Notes: generated from the sequence alone by a model not told the origin. A DNA stretch of 6,925 nucleotides from Acidobacteriota bacterium (GCA_021824055.1 JAKALV010000175.1:1-6925); one strand, 5' to 3'; counted from the stretch's first letter, positions 1-5,253 are shown. Translations and numbers: made by a program.

Positions 1-4
1 CTGC

Positions 5-35
5 GTACGTCGCCGCGGACTTCAGGTCCGCGGTG
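5..35 (-). repeat. REP-like palindromic repeat, copy 1
   Basis: The arms CCGCGGAC (13-20) and GTCCGCGG (26-33) are perfectly complementary around a 5-base loop. The flanking pairs 12/34 (wobble) and 11/35 extend the stem. On the minus strand the loop region reads CCTGAAG, and the stem is followed by CGACGTAC (5-12). Copy 2 (1217-1244) has the same order: stem, CTGAAG loop, stem, then CTACGTAC. The arms differ between copies, but each copy stays self-complementary. It lies about 36 bases past the vapC stop codon. It could help end or stabilise the vapBC transcript, but no T-tract follows inside the window. Assignment to a dispersed REP-type family is an inference. Confidence 0.6.
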
Positions 36-39
36 GATC

Positions 40-55
40 CGAACGCGCCTGTTCG
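40..55. repeat. Short dyad next to the REP-like hairpin
   Basis: CGAAC (40-44) and GTTCG (51-55) form a 5-bp stem around a 6-base loop, between vapC and the larger hairpin. It may be the second arm of a two-hairpin repeat unit or part of the vapC 3' end. It is short enough to be chance in GC-rich DNA. Confidence 0.25.
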
Positions 56-70
56 CGGCGTTTCAGAGAG

Positions 71-430
71 TTAGTACGGCACGCGCACGCCGGGATGACC
101 TTTGGGAAAGTCCCTGGTGTTGCGCGTCACGAGCAGCGCGGATTCGGCGCGCGCGGTCGCCCAGATCAGCGCATCCGGTAGACGAATGCGGTGGGTGCGT
201 CGAATCTCGACGGCCTCGCGCGCGATGCCGCGAGCAATGTCGACGACGCGAAAGTCGCGCAGGAACATCTCGAGGACATCGGCTTCTTCGGCATTGTGCG
301 CGCCGGCCAACACTTCCATCCACGTGATGATGCTGACGAACCGCTGCCGATGCGCGCCGATTTCCTTGCGGGCGGCTTCGTTGCCGTTGAGGTAGTCGAT
401 CAGAATATTGGTGTCGAAGAGCGCGTTCAC
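71..430 (-). CDS. vapC: VapC-type PIN-domain ribonuclease toxin
   Basis: This is a PIN-domain toxin of a type II toxin-antitoxin system. VapC proteins are Mg2+-dependent RNases, usually cutting tRNA or rRNA. The acidic residues expected for the active site are all present. Counted from the longer GTG start at 436 they are D8 (LFDTNILIDYL), E41 (TWMEVLAG), D88 (LPDALIWATA) and D109 (NTRDF). The length (119-121 aa) is normal for the family. I prefer the GTG at 428-430: it overlaps the antitoxin stop as GTGA, and GGGAG sits five bases upstream. For the GTG at 436 that Shine-Dalgarno sequence would be too close. The overlap with vapB implies coupled translation. The open reading frame is intact, so the toxin is probably functional. 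Its cleavage target cannot be read from the sequence. Confidence 0.9.
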   Translation of the reverse strand: MNALFDTNILIDYLNGNEAARKEIGAHRQRFVSIITWMEVLAGAHNAEEADVLEMFLRDFRVVDIARGIAREAVEIRRTHRIRLPDALIWATARAESALLVTRNTRDFPKGHPGVRVPY

Positions 431-645
431 GACCACTCCCGGCGGAGCTTGCGCTGATAGGTCAATCCGTCGGTGGGCTTCCGGCGCCAGAGGCCGAAGG
501 CCTGATCCGGCCGCGCGGCCCGCTCACGCGCGAGCATTTCAGCCACCGCTCGCCGCACGGCCTCCGCACGCGAAATGCCCTCCCGGCGGCACAGGTCCCC
601 CAGCGCTTCGAGTTGAGTGGGCGGCAGCTCAACGATTGTTCGCAT
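427..645 (-). CDS. vapB: VapB-type ribbon-helix-helix antitoxin
   Basis: The protein begins MRTIVELPPTQLEAL, followed by a helix-rich stretch containing CRREGISRAEAVRRAVAEML. This is the usual ribbon-helix-helix pattern: an N-terminal beta strand (RTIVEL) that reads DNA, then two helices. The C-terminal tail (roughly the last 30 residues, with GLWRRKP and QRKLRREW) is basic and probably wraps the toxin. RHH antitoxins neutralise VapC and repress their own operon. The frame is open to an ATG at 666, which would add MTSYDDV. I prefer the ATG at 645 because RHH strands normally start at the N-terminus, and because the extra codons coincide with direct repeats and a TATGAT box that look regulatory. 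Neither start has a good Shine-Dalgarno sequence. The final TGA overlaps the vapC GTG. The VapB name follows from the neighbour; RHH families are otherwise hard to tell apart. Confidence 0.82.
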   Translation of the reverse strand: MRTIVELPPTQLEALGDLCRREGISRAEAVRRAVAEMLARERAARPDQAFGLWRRKPTDGLTYQRKLRREWS

Positions 646-681
646 GACGTCATCATACGACGTCATCAGATGACGAGTCTA
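646..681 (-). promoter_or_regulatory. Predicted vapBC promoter and operator
   Basis: On the minus strand, TAGACT (676-681, 4 of 6 to the -35 consensus) and TATGAT (652-657, 5 of 6 to the -10 consensus) are 18 bp apart. With standard geometry, transcription would start at base 645, the A of the preferred vapB ATG, giving a leaderless mRNA. The 10-mer GACGTCATCA occurs at 646-655 and again at 659-668 (13-bp period), flanking and overlapping the -10 box. A 7-bp inverted repeat, CGTCATC-A-GATGACG, spans 661-675. Repeated half-sites over a core promoter are typical of RHH autorepression. The -35 hexamer overlaps the purE stop codon. The repeats are seen directly; their promoter and operator roles are inferred. 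Confidence 0.5.
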
Positions 682-1176
682 CCCCTTCATCTTCGCCGCC
701 GCCGCCTCGACCTTCTCTTCGAGCTGGCCTTTGTAGTCCACGAGCCTCGCGGCCAGCGAGACGTCGCCGAGCGAGATCATTTGCGCGGCCAGCACGCCGG
801 CGTTGATCGCGCCGGGCTTGCCGATCGCCACCGTGGCCACGGGCACGCCGGGCGGCATCTGCACCGTGGAGAGCAGCGCATCCAATCCCTTCAGCGCGGA
901 CGAATCAATGGGGACCCCGATCACCGGGCGCGTCGTGTGGGCCGCGACGACACCGGCCAGATGCGCGGCCGCGCCGGCGCCGACGATGAAGACCTTCACG
1001 CCGCGATTGTGCGCATCCAATATCAATCGAAGCACGCGCGCCGGCGAGCGATGCGCCGACGCCACCGTCATCTCCCACTTCAATCCGAACTCGTTCAGCT
1101 GCTCGCCAGCGGCGCTCATGATCGTCGCGTCGGAGTCGGAGCCCATCAGGATCAGTACATCAAGTGATGAAGTCAT
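679..1176 (-). CDS. purE: N5-carboxyaminoimidazole ribonucleotide mutase, PurE class I
   Basis: PurE moves the carboxyl group of N5-CAIR to carbon, giving CAIR, in de novo purine synthesis in the cytosol. The 165-residue length fits the single-domain bacterial enzyme. Signature motifs are GSDSD (12-16), SAHRSP (40-45, with the catalytic His42), GAGAAAHLAGVVAAHT (66-81), PVIGVP (84-89) and STVQMPPGVPVAT (103-115). The usual HLPG is HLAG here, a mild variant. The start ATG (1174-1176) is preceded by AGGGA about six bases upstream, supplied by one copy of the tandem 14-mer repeat. purD lies 60 bases upstream in the same direction, so the two are probably one operon. Class I PurE normally works with PurK, which is not in this window. 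The stop TAG overlaps the predicted vapBC -35 box. Confidence 0.96.
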   Translation of the reverse strand: MTSSLDVLILMGSDSDATIMSAAGEQLNEFGLKWEMTVASAHRSPARVLRLILDAHNRGVKVFIVGAGAAAHLAGVVAAHTTRPVIGVPIDSSALKGLDALLSTVQMPPGVPVATVAIGKPGAINAGVLAAQMISLGDVSLAARLVDYKGQLEEKVEAAAAKMKG

Positions 1177-1178
1177 CG

Positions 1179-1206
1179 TCGTCCCTGGTGCCTCGTCCCT
1201 GGTGCC
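1179..1206. repeat. Tandem 14-bp repeat between purD and purE
   Basis: TCGTCCCTGGTGCC occurs twice head to tail (1179-1192 and 1193-1206) without mismatch. The second copy also pairs with the following bases: CCCTGG (1197-1202) and CCAGGG (1208-1213) form a 6-bp hairpin. Read on the minus strand, the copy next to purE provides the AGGGA Shine-Dalgarno-like element. With the hairpin at 1217-1244 it fills nearly the whole purD-purE gap. Confidence 0.85.
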
Positions 1207-1216
1207 TCCAGGGTCC

Positions 1217-1244
1217 GGCGGAGCTGAAGCTCCGCCCTACGTAC
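1217..1244 (+). repeat. REP-like palindromic repeat, copy 2
   Basis: GGCGGAGCT (1217-1225) and AGCTCCGCC (1228-1236) form a perfect 9-bp inverted repeat, or a 7-bp stem with a CTGAAG loop. It is followed by CTACGTAC (1237-1244). Loop and tail match copy 1 (5-35, opposite strand) while the stem bases differ. The tail overlaps the end of purD: its CTA (1237-1239) is the complement of the purD TAG stop. A hairpin here could slow RNA decay or adjust expression between purD and purE. Confidence 0.65.
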
Positions 1245-2523
1245 TGCCCACGGCCTTGCGGCCAATGTCTTTCCGGAATTCCATCCCATCATACGAAACA
1301 CGGGCGACACCGGCATAGGCCCGGGCCATGGCGGCTCCGTATGACCCTCCGCGGCCGACGACCGTCAACACGCGGCCACCGGCCGTGACGATGCGATCCC
1401 CGTCGGCTCTGGTCCCCGCATGAAACACGACCACGCTCTCGAGCGACGCGGCCTCAGCCAACCCGGAAATCCCCTTGCCCATCTGCATCGCACCCGGATA
1501 GCCGCCCGACGCCATCACCACGCCCACGAACTTGTCGGCAGAAAGCGTGAGCGTCGGCGCCTGATCCAGCGTCCCGGTGGCGCACGCCATCAGCACACGC
1601 GCAAACGGCCCTTCGATCGCGGGCAGGAGGACCTGCGCCTCCGGATCTCCGAAGCGCACGTTGAACTCGATCACGTGCGGTCCCGTCGGCGTGAGCATCA
1701 ACGAGATGTACAGAAACCCGCGATATTCGCCGGAGCCATCCGCCTTCAGCCCGTCCATCACACGCTGCGCAATGTCGCGCATCGCCATCTGCTGCAGCGC
1801 CGGCGTGAGCAGCGGACTTGGCGCAAACGCCCCCATGCCTCCCGTGTTCGGCCCTTGGTCATCGTCATACGCGCGCTTGTGATCCTGCGCGCTGCCGAGC
1901 GCGATCGCGCGCGTGCCATCGCAGAGCGCAAAGAAGGACACCTCGGGGCCGGTGAGACACTCTTCGATCACGACCGTCGCCCCCGCCGCGCCGAATGCGC
2001 CGTCCGCGAGACACGCCCGTACCGCCGCTTCGGCTTCAGCACGATCCTTGGCAACGACAACGCCCTTGCCCGCCGCGAGACCGTCGGCCTTCACCACAAC
2101 TGGAAAGCCGAAGTCGCGCCCCGAGACGGCATCAAGCGCGGCGTCGATCTGGGTGTGCACGACAAAACGCGCCGTGGGAATCCGGTGCTTCGCCATGAAG
2201 GTCTTGGCGAAGACCTTGGAGCACTCGAGTTGAGCGGGAATTCGACCCGGTCCGACAATCGGCAAACCGGCGGTCCGACAGACGTCGGCAACGCCGGCGG
2301 CCAAGGGAGCCTCTGGACCGACCACAATTAGGTCGATTGCCTCCAGTTTGGCGAGCTCAAGGACGGCCCCGGCATCATTTATATCTATTGGGAGGCAGGT
2401 TCCGAGGACCGCCATGCCTGGATTGCCTGGGGCACAGGTCACATTTTTGACGTTTGGGTCCATGGCCAGCCTCCACGCCAAAGCATGTTCTCGACCTCCG
2501 GACCCAAGAATGAGGACGCGCAT
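1237..2523 (-). CDS. purD: Phosphoribosylamine--glycine ligase (GAR synthetase)
   Basis: PurD joins 5-phosphoribosylamine and glycine with ATP to give GAR, the second step of de novo IMP synthesis. The 428 residues match the usual length of the stand-alone bacterial enzyme. Motifs in order: GSGGREHA (7-14) in the N-terminal domain; VVKADGLAAGKGVVVA (143-158) and VVIEECLTGPEVS (184-196) of the ATP-grasp fold; QDHKRAYDDDQGPNTGGMG (213-231), the PurD signature; EFNVRFGDPE (286-295) with the Mg-binding Glu and Asn; and a C-terminal domain with TAGGRVLTVVG (380-390). ATG at 2521-2523 starts exactly at the conserved N-terminus, although the Shine-Dalgarno sequence is weak (GGA a few bases upstream). 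The last two codons (ACG TAG) lie inside the REP-like repeat, so the C-terminus was probably set by repeat insertion or trimming. It heads a probable purD-purE operon and is divergent from rpsU. Confidence 0.97.
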   Translation of the reverse strand: MRVLILGSGGREHALAWRLAMDPNVKNVTCAPGNPGMAVLGTCLPIDINDAGAVLELAKLEAIDLIVVGPEAPLAAGVADVCRTAGLPIVGPGRIPAQLECSKVFAKTFMAKHRIPTARFVVHTQIDAALDAVSGRDFGFPVVVKADGLAAGKGVVVAKDRAEAEAAVRACLADGAFGAAGATVVIEECLTGPEVSFFALCDGTRAIALGSAQDHKRAYDDDQGPNTGGMGAFAPSPLLTPALQQMAMRDIAQRVMDGLKADGSGEYRGFLYISLMLTPTGPHVIEFNVRFGDPEAQVLLPAIEGPFARVLMACATGTLDQAPTLTLSADKFVGVVMASGGYPGAMQMGKGISGLAEAASLESVVVFHAGTRADGDRIVTAGGRVLTVVGRGGSYGAAMARAYAGVARVSYDGMEFRKDIGRKAVGST

Positions 2524-2626
2524 CAGGCGTCCATTCTGGCCAGTTTTCAGCGTGATACGCTAGGAGTTTCCCGGCAGCCCTTTGGGGCCGCCCGGACCAT
2601 CTCGAGCTGGAAGGGGGTGTATTGCC
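2524..2626. promoter_or_regulatory. Divergent purD/rpsU control region
   Basis: This 103-bp gap must carry promoters for both directions. A 13-bp palindrome AGCGT-GAT-ACGCT (2549-2561) sits in it and could be an operator. It overlaps a weak extended -10-like element for rpsU (TG at 2553-2554, then TACGCT at 2556-2561), but no good -35 box is visible. It does not resemble the E. coli PurR operator. Bases 2571-2595 can form an imperfect GC-rich stem around CCCTTTGGGG, which would lie in the rpsU leader RNA. I cannot place a convincing purD promoter. Confidence 0.35.
2611..2617 (+). promoter_or_regulatory. rpsU ribosome binding site
   Basis: AAGGGGG lies nine bases before the TTG at 2627-2629 and is the only strong Shine-Dalgarno sequence in the frame. 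It decides the rpsU start in favour of TTG over the ATG 45 bases upstream, which would give a proline- and glycine-rich N-terminus foreign to the family. Confidence 0.8.
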
Positions 2627-2824
2627 TTGGCAGAAGTAAAGATTCAAGAGGGCGAGTCCATTGAAAGCGCGCTCCGTCGTTTCAAACGGAAAGTGCAGCA
2701 GGAAGACATCATCAAGGACATCAAGAAACACTCCTTCTATCTGAAGCCGGGCGACAAGCGTCGAGCGAAGCAAGCGCTCGCGCGGAAGCGCTCCCGGAAG
2801 AAGCAGCGACGGGATCCAGAATAG
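2627..2824 (+). CDS. rpsU: Small ribosomal subunit protein bS21
   Basis: The 65-residue product is a clear bS21: it starts MAEVKIQEGESIESALRRFK, continues through QQEDIIKDIKKHSFYLKPGD, and ends in a very basic tail (ARKRSRKKQRR). bS21 binds the 30S platform near the 3' end of 16S rRNA and helps initiation base-pairing with mRNA. The start is TTG, supported by the Shine-Dalgarno sequence AAGGGGG and by family alignment at MAEV; a reading from the upstream ATG at 2582 would add 15 spurious residues. The gene stands alone, divergent from purD, and is followed within six bases by an intrinsic terminator, so it is probably monocistronic. A TTG start on an abundant ribosomal protein may lower its translation rate relative to other ribosomal proteins. 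Confidence 0.97.
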   Translation: MAEVKIQEGESIESALRRFKRKVQQEDIIKDIKKHSFYLKPGDKRRAKQALARKRSRKKQRRDPE

Positions 2825-2829
2825 ATTTG

Positions 2830-2857
2830 AGGGCGGGCTTCCGGGCCCGCCCTTTTT
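2830..2857 (+). terminator. Rho-independent terminator of rpsU
   Basis: AGGGCGGGC (2830-2838) and GCCCGCCCT (2845-2853) form a perfect 9-bp stem with loop TTCCGG, followed by a run of T to 2857. The last two T bases are part of the complement of the stop codon of the convergent kinase gene (2856-2858). Read from the minus strand the hairpin lacks a downstream T-tract, so it should end rpsU transcripts efficiently and the kinase transcript only weakly. Confidence 0.92.
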
Positions 2858-3647
2858 ACGTACGGGGCGTAAGGCCGCCGGCGTCGCGGGCGCGTAGCGC
2901 CACGGTCACCACAGCGCCGCGGCCGGGCAGTGGCTCGACGGTCAACGTGCCACCGCTCTGCCGGATGATGCCGTGGGCGGTCGTCAGAGCGAGCCCCGCG
3001 CCGCGGCTGGGTTTCCTGCCGGTAAAGGCGGGCTCGGCCGATCGCGGTGATGCGTGCGCGGCCGTGTCGGTCGCGCGGAGCACGACGTCGGCGTGATTCG
3101 CATGACGCTCCAGCCTGGTGGTGATGGTCAGGCGTCCGCCCTGCGGCATCATCTCGCGGGCGTGCACGGCGATGGACCGCAGCACGCGCTCGTACTGCGT
3201 GGCATCCGCCTCGACCAGGGGCAATTCCAGCGCGAGATCGAATCGCACGTCGATGTGTTCGCCGAGAATCTGGCACAGCGTCTCGGACGCGTGGCGCACC
3301 ACGGTGTTGACGTCGATGGGCGCCGCGGTCAGGGACTGCCGCTGGCTGATCGCCAGCAGGTCGTTAGTGACGCGCGCGCCGGACTCCGCGGCGTTCTTGA
3401 TTTCCAGCACGCTGTTGCGCACAGCCTCGTCGTTTCCGCACGCTTCGAGCAGCATGTCGGCGTGGCCGAGGATGATCGTCAGCAGATTGTTGAAATCATG
3501 GGACACGACGCCGGCCAGGCTGGCGATCGCATCCATGCGTTCGGACGTCGGCGGCACGGCCGGTCCTGTCGGCTTCGGGGTCTGCACGGCTCTTCGGGGT
3601 TCACCCTCTGTTCCGGTAATCGGCCGCGCGGTTCCGCCCTTGAACAC
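2856..3647 (-). CDS. Histidine-kinase-like protein with degenerate ATPase domain
   Basis: This 263-residue protein has no visible sensor or membrane segment. After a proline-rich N-terminus (1-35) comes an intact dimerisation/phosphoacceptor region: LAGVVSHDFNNLLTII, with His50. The catalytic domain (about 145-255) is recognisable but damaged. The N-box reads RSIAVHAREMM (157-167), with His162 where the Mg-ATP-binding Asn belongs. The G1 box reads DTAAHA (194-199) instead of DTGxGM. About four residues are missing before the F-box remnant EPAFTGR. The G2 box is GAGLAL. The neighbouring kinase has all these motifs intact. The GTG start overlaps the upstream TAG by one base (TAGTG) with a GGGGG ribosome site, so the two are translationally coupled. 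It probably cannot autophosphorylate and could instead be a phosphotransfer or dimerisation partner. A weak active kinase is the alternative. Confidence 0.85.
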   Translation of the reverse strand: MFKGGTARPITGTEGEPRRAVQTPKPTGPAVPPTSERMDAIASLAGVVSHDFNNLLTIILGHADMLLEACGNDEAVRNSVLEIKNAAESGARVTNDLLAISQRQSLTAAPIDVNTVVRHASETLCQILGEHIDVRFDLALELPLVEADATQYERVLRSIAVHAREMMPQGGRLTITTRLERHANHADVVLRATDTAAHASPRSAEPAFTGRKPSRGAGLALTTAHGIIRQSGGTLTVEPLPGRGAVVTVALRARDAGGLTPRT

Positions 3648-5209
3648 TACGCCCCCAGCGCTTCCCGGACGCGTCGCAGCAGCACCGCGCGCGAAAACGG
3701 TTTCGGCAGGTAGATGGCGTCCGCGTCGATGCCCGCCAGCGACAGCGCGTCGGCGGGATAGCCCGAGATCAGCATCGTCTTCATGCCGGGCATCATGCGC
3801 CTGAGACGAGCGGCCAGTTCGGGACCGTTCGCGTCCGGAATCACGACGTCGCTCAAGAGCAGGTCGATGTGCCCGATCTCACGACACAACCGCTCGGCCT
3901 CCGCCGCTGACGCCGCCTCAACGACGACATAGCCGGCGCTCTGCAGAAAAATCCGGACGACCTCGCGAACGCCGCTCTCATCTTCGACCAGCAGAACGGT
4001 CTCGGTGCCGTTCGACGGTCCGGCGTCCTCACGGATCGACGTCATCGCGGGTGGAGGAGCGGCCGTGTGTTCGGGCGTGGCTCGCGGCAGCAGCACGCGC
4101 ATCGAGGTGCCGCGGCCGGCGGCTGTTTCCACGTGGATCTCGCCGCCATGCTCGGTGACGATGCGATGGACGGTGGACAGGCCGAGGCCGGTGCCGTTCG
4201 CGTCGGTCTTGGTAGTGTAGAACGGCTCAAAGATGTGCGAACGCACGTCATCGTCCATGCCCTGGCCGGTGTCGCGGATCACCATCTCCACATGCAATCC
4301 GAGCGCGAGCGCGGCGGTTCCGCCAACAAAGTTCACGTTGCCGGTGCGGATGCTGAGCGCGCCGCCCTCGCCCATCGCATCCCGCGCGTTGGACGCCAGG
4401 TTCAGGACAACCTGACCGATCTCCCCTGGGTCCGCGCGCACCTCCCACAGGGCCGGTTCAAGGTTGAGGACCAGGCGAATCTTCTCGCCGACGAGGGTCG
4501 TCAGCATCGGCTCGAGCTCGCGCAGCACCGCGTTCAGGCTCACCAGCCGCGTGGACGCCGGATCGCGACGGCTGAATGCCAGGAGGCGTTGCGTGAGGTG
4601 GGCGCCGCGGCTGTCGGCGCATACGAGAAACTCGACCAGCCGGTGCGCGTCATGGCCGGCCGGCAGGGTCTGCATCAATTGTTCGCCGCATCCGTTGATG
4701 ATCGTGAGCAGGTTGTTGAAGTCGTGCGCGACGCCGCCTGCCATTCGGCCGAGCGATTCCAGACGCTGAGCGTGCTTGAACTGCGCTTCGAGGCTGCGCA
4801 GTTCGATTTCGGCGCGCGCCCGCGCCACTTTCTCACGGGCTTCGCGGATGGCACGGCGAACCACGCGCGCCATGCGCCAGTCGCGCCGCGCGACCAGCAC
4901 GTCGATGGCACCCGCGGACAAGAACGCGGCCTCCAGCGGCTCGTCCGGGGCGCGAAGGAGCGAAATGCATGGCAGTTCCGGCCGCATGGCGCGGGCCATG
5001 CGCACCGCACCCGGTCCGTCAACGACGGGCGGCGCGTGTTCGGCGAGCACGAGGTCGACCTCGCCCTCACGAAGGTGGTGCTGCAACGCCTCCGATCCGA
5101 CGACGGACGTGACGTCGCATGCGAGGCCCTCATGTTGCAGCAGCGAGGCGATGACCGGCGCATCCGAACTTGATTGCCCAAAATGTATGATTGCGGCCGG
5201 TCGATCCAT
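3647..5209 (-). CDS. Hybrid sensor histidine kinase with N-terminal receiver-like domain
   Basis: The 520-residue protein has the order receiver-like domain (about 5-120), charged coiled-coil linker (about 118-150), phosphoacceptor domain, ATPase domain, and C-terminal receiver (about 404-518). The kinase core looks active: GGVAHDFNNLLTII with His162, N-box VLNLASNARDAM (Asn274), G1 DTGQGM (313-318), F-box EPFYTTK (328-334), and G2 NGTGLGL (338-344). The C-terminal receiver has acidic E409/D410, phosphoacceptor D454 (LLSDVVIP) and K503 (LPKPF). The N-terminal receiver-like domain has Glu57 where the phosphorylated Asp should be and lacks the acidic pair and conserved Lys, so it is probably a pseudo-receiver used for binding or sensing. 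No membrane segment is seen, so it should be cytosolic. It lies 47 bases after motB in the same direction and is coupled to the next kinase gene. The ATG start fits the domain start, but there is no clear Shine-Dalgarno sequence. No output regulator is present. Confidence 0.93.
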   Translation of the reverse strand: MDRPAAIIHFGQSSSDAPVIASLLQHEGLACDVTSVVGSEALQHHLREGEVDLVLAEHAPPVVDGPGAVRMARAMRPELPCISLLRAPDEPLEAAFLSAGAIDVLVARRDWRMARVVRRAIREAREKVARARAEIELRSLEAQFKHAQRLESLGRMAGGVAHDFNNLLTIINGCGEQLMQTLPAGHDAHRLVEFLVCADSRGAHLTQRLLAFSRRDPASTRLVSLNAVLRELEPMLTTLVGEKIRLVLNLEPALWEVRADPGEIGQVVLNLASNARDAMGEGGALSIRTGNVNFVGGTAALALGLHVEMVIRDTGQGMDDDVRSHIFEPFYTTKTDANGTGLGLSTVHRIVTEHGGEIHVETAAGRGTSMRVLLPRATPEHTAAPPPAMTSIREDAGPSNGTETVLLVEDESGVREVVRIFLQSAGYVVVEAASAAEAERLCREIGHIDLLLSDVVIPDANGPELAARLRRMMPGMKTMLISGYPADALSLAGIDADAIYLPKPFSRAVLLRRVREALGA

Positions 5210-5217
5210 GTAAGGCG

Positions 5218-5253
5218 TGGCGAGGTTATCCCAGTCTTGTTACAGAACGGTAA
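5218..5253 (-). promoter_or_regulatory. Weak promoter candidate before the hybrid kinase
   Basis: The 47-bp motB-kinase gap is the only AT-richer spot nearby. On the minus strand TTACCG (5248-5253) and GATAAC (5225-5230) are separated by 17 bp, which would place a start near 5218 and leave a leader of about nine bases. Both hexamers match consensus poorly. Read-through from motAB is equally possible. Confidence 0.2.

Noticed and set aside
1..70. Possible intrinsic terminator for vapBC
   Set aside because: Hairpins are present, but no T-tract follows on the minus strand inside the window, so I call it only a repeat.
645..652. TGACGTCA 8-bp palindrome as a separate operator
   Set aside because: It is part of the 10-bp direct repeat and overlaps the vapB start codon, so it is treated within the operator feature rather than alone.
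1420..2331. Long plus-strand open frame (303 codons) opposite purD
   Set aside because: It is antisense to a clear PurD, its composition is dominated by Arg and His, and it shows no family motif.
2582..2626. N-terminal extension of rpsU from the ATG at 2582
   Set aside because: It would add 15 Gly/Pro/Arg-rich residues absent from bS21, while TTG 2627 has a strong Shine-Dalgarno sequence and aligns with the family start.
2375..2773. Minus-strand open frame spanning the purD start and rpsU
   Set aside because: It overlaps two well-supported genes on both strands, and its sequence resembles no family I know.
4067..5173. Long plus-strand open frame (368 codons) opposite the hybrid kinase
   Set aside because: It lies wholly antisense to a kinase with complete motifs, its product is Arg/His/Gly-rich without recognisable domains, and such open frames are expected opposite GC-rich genes.
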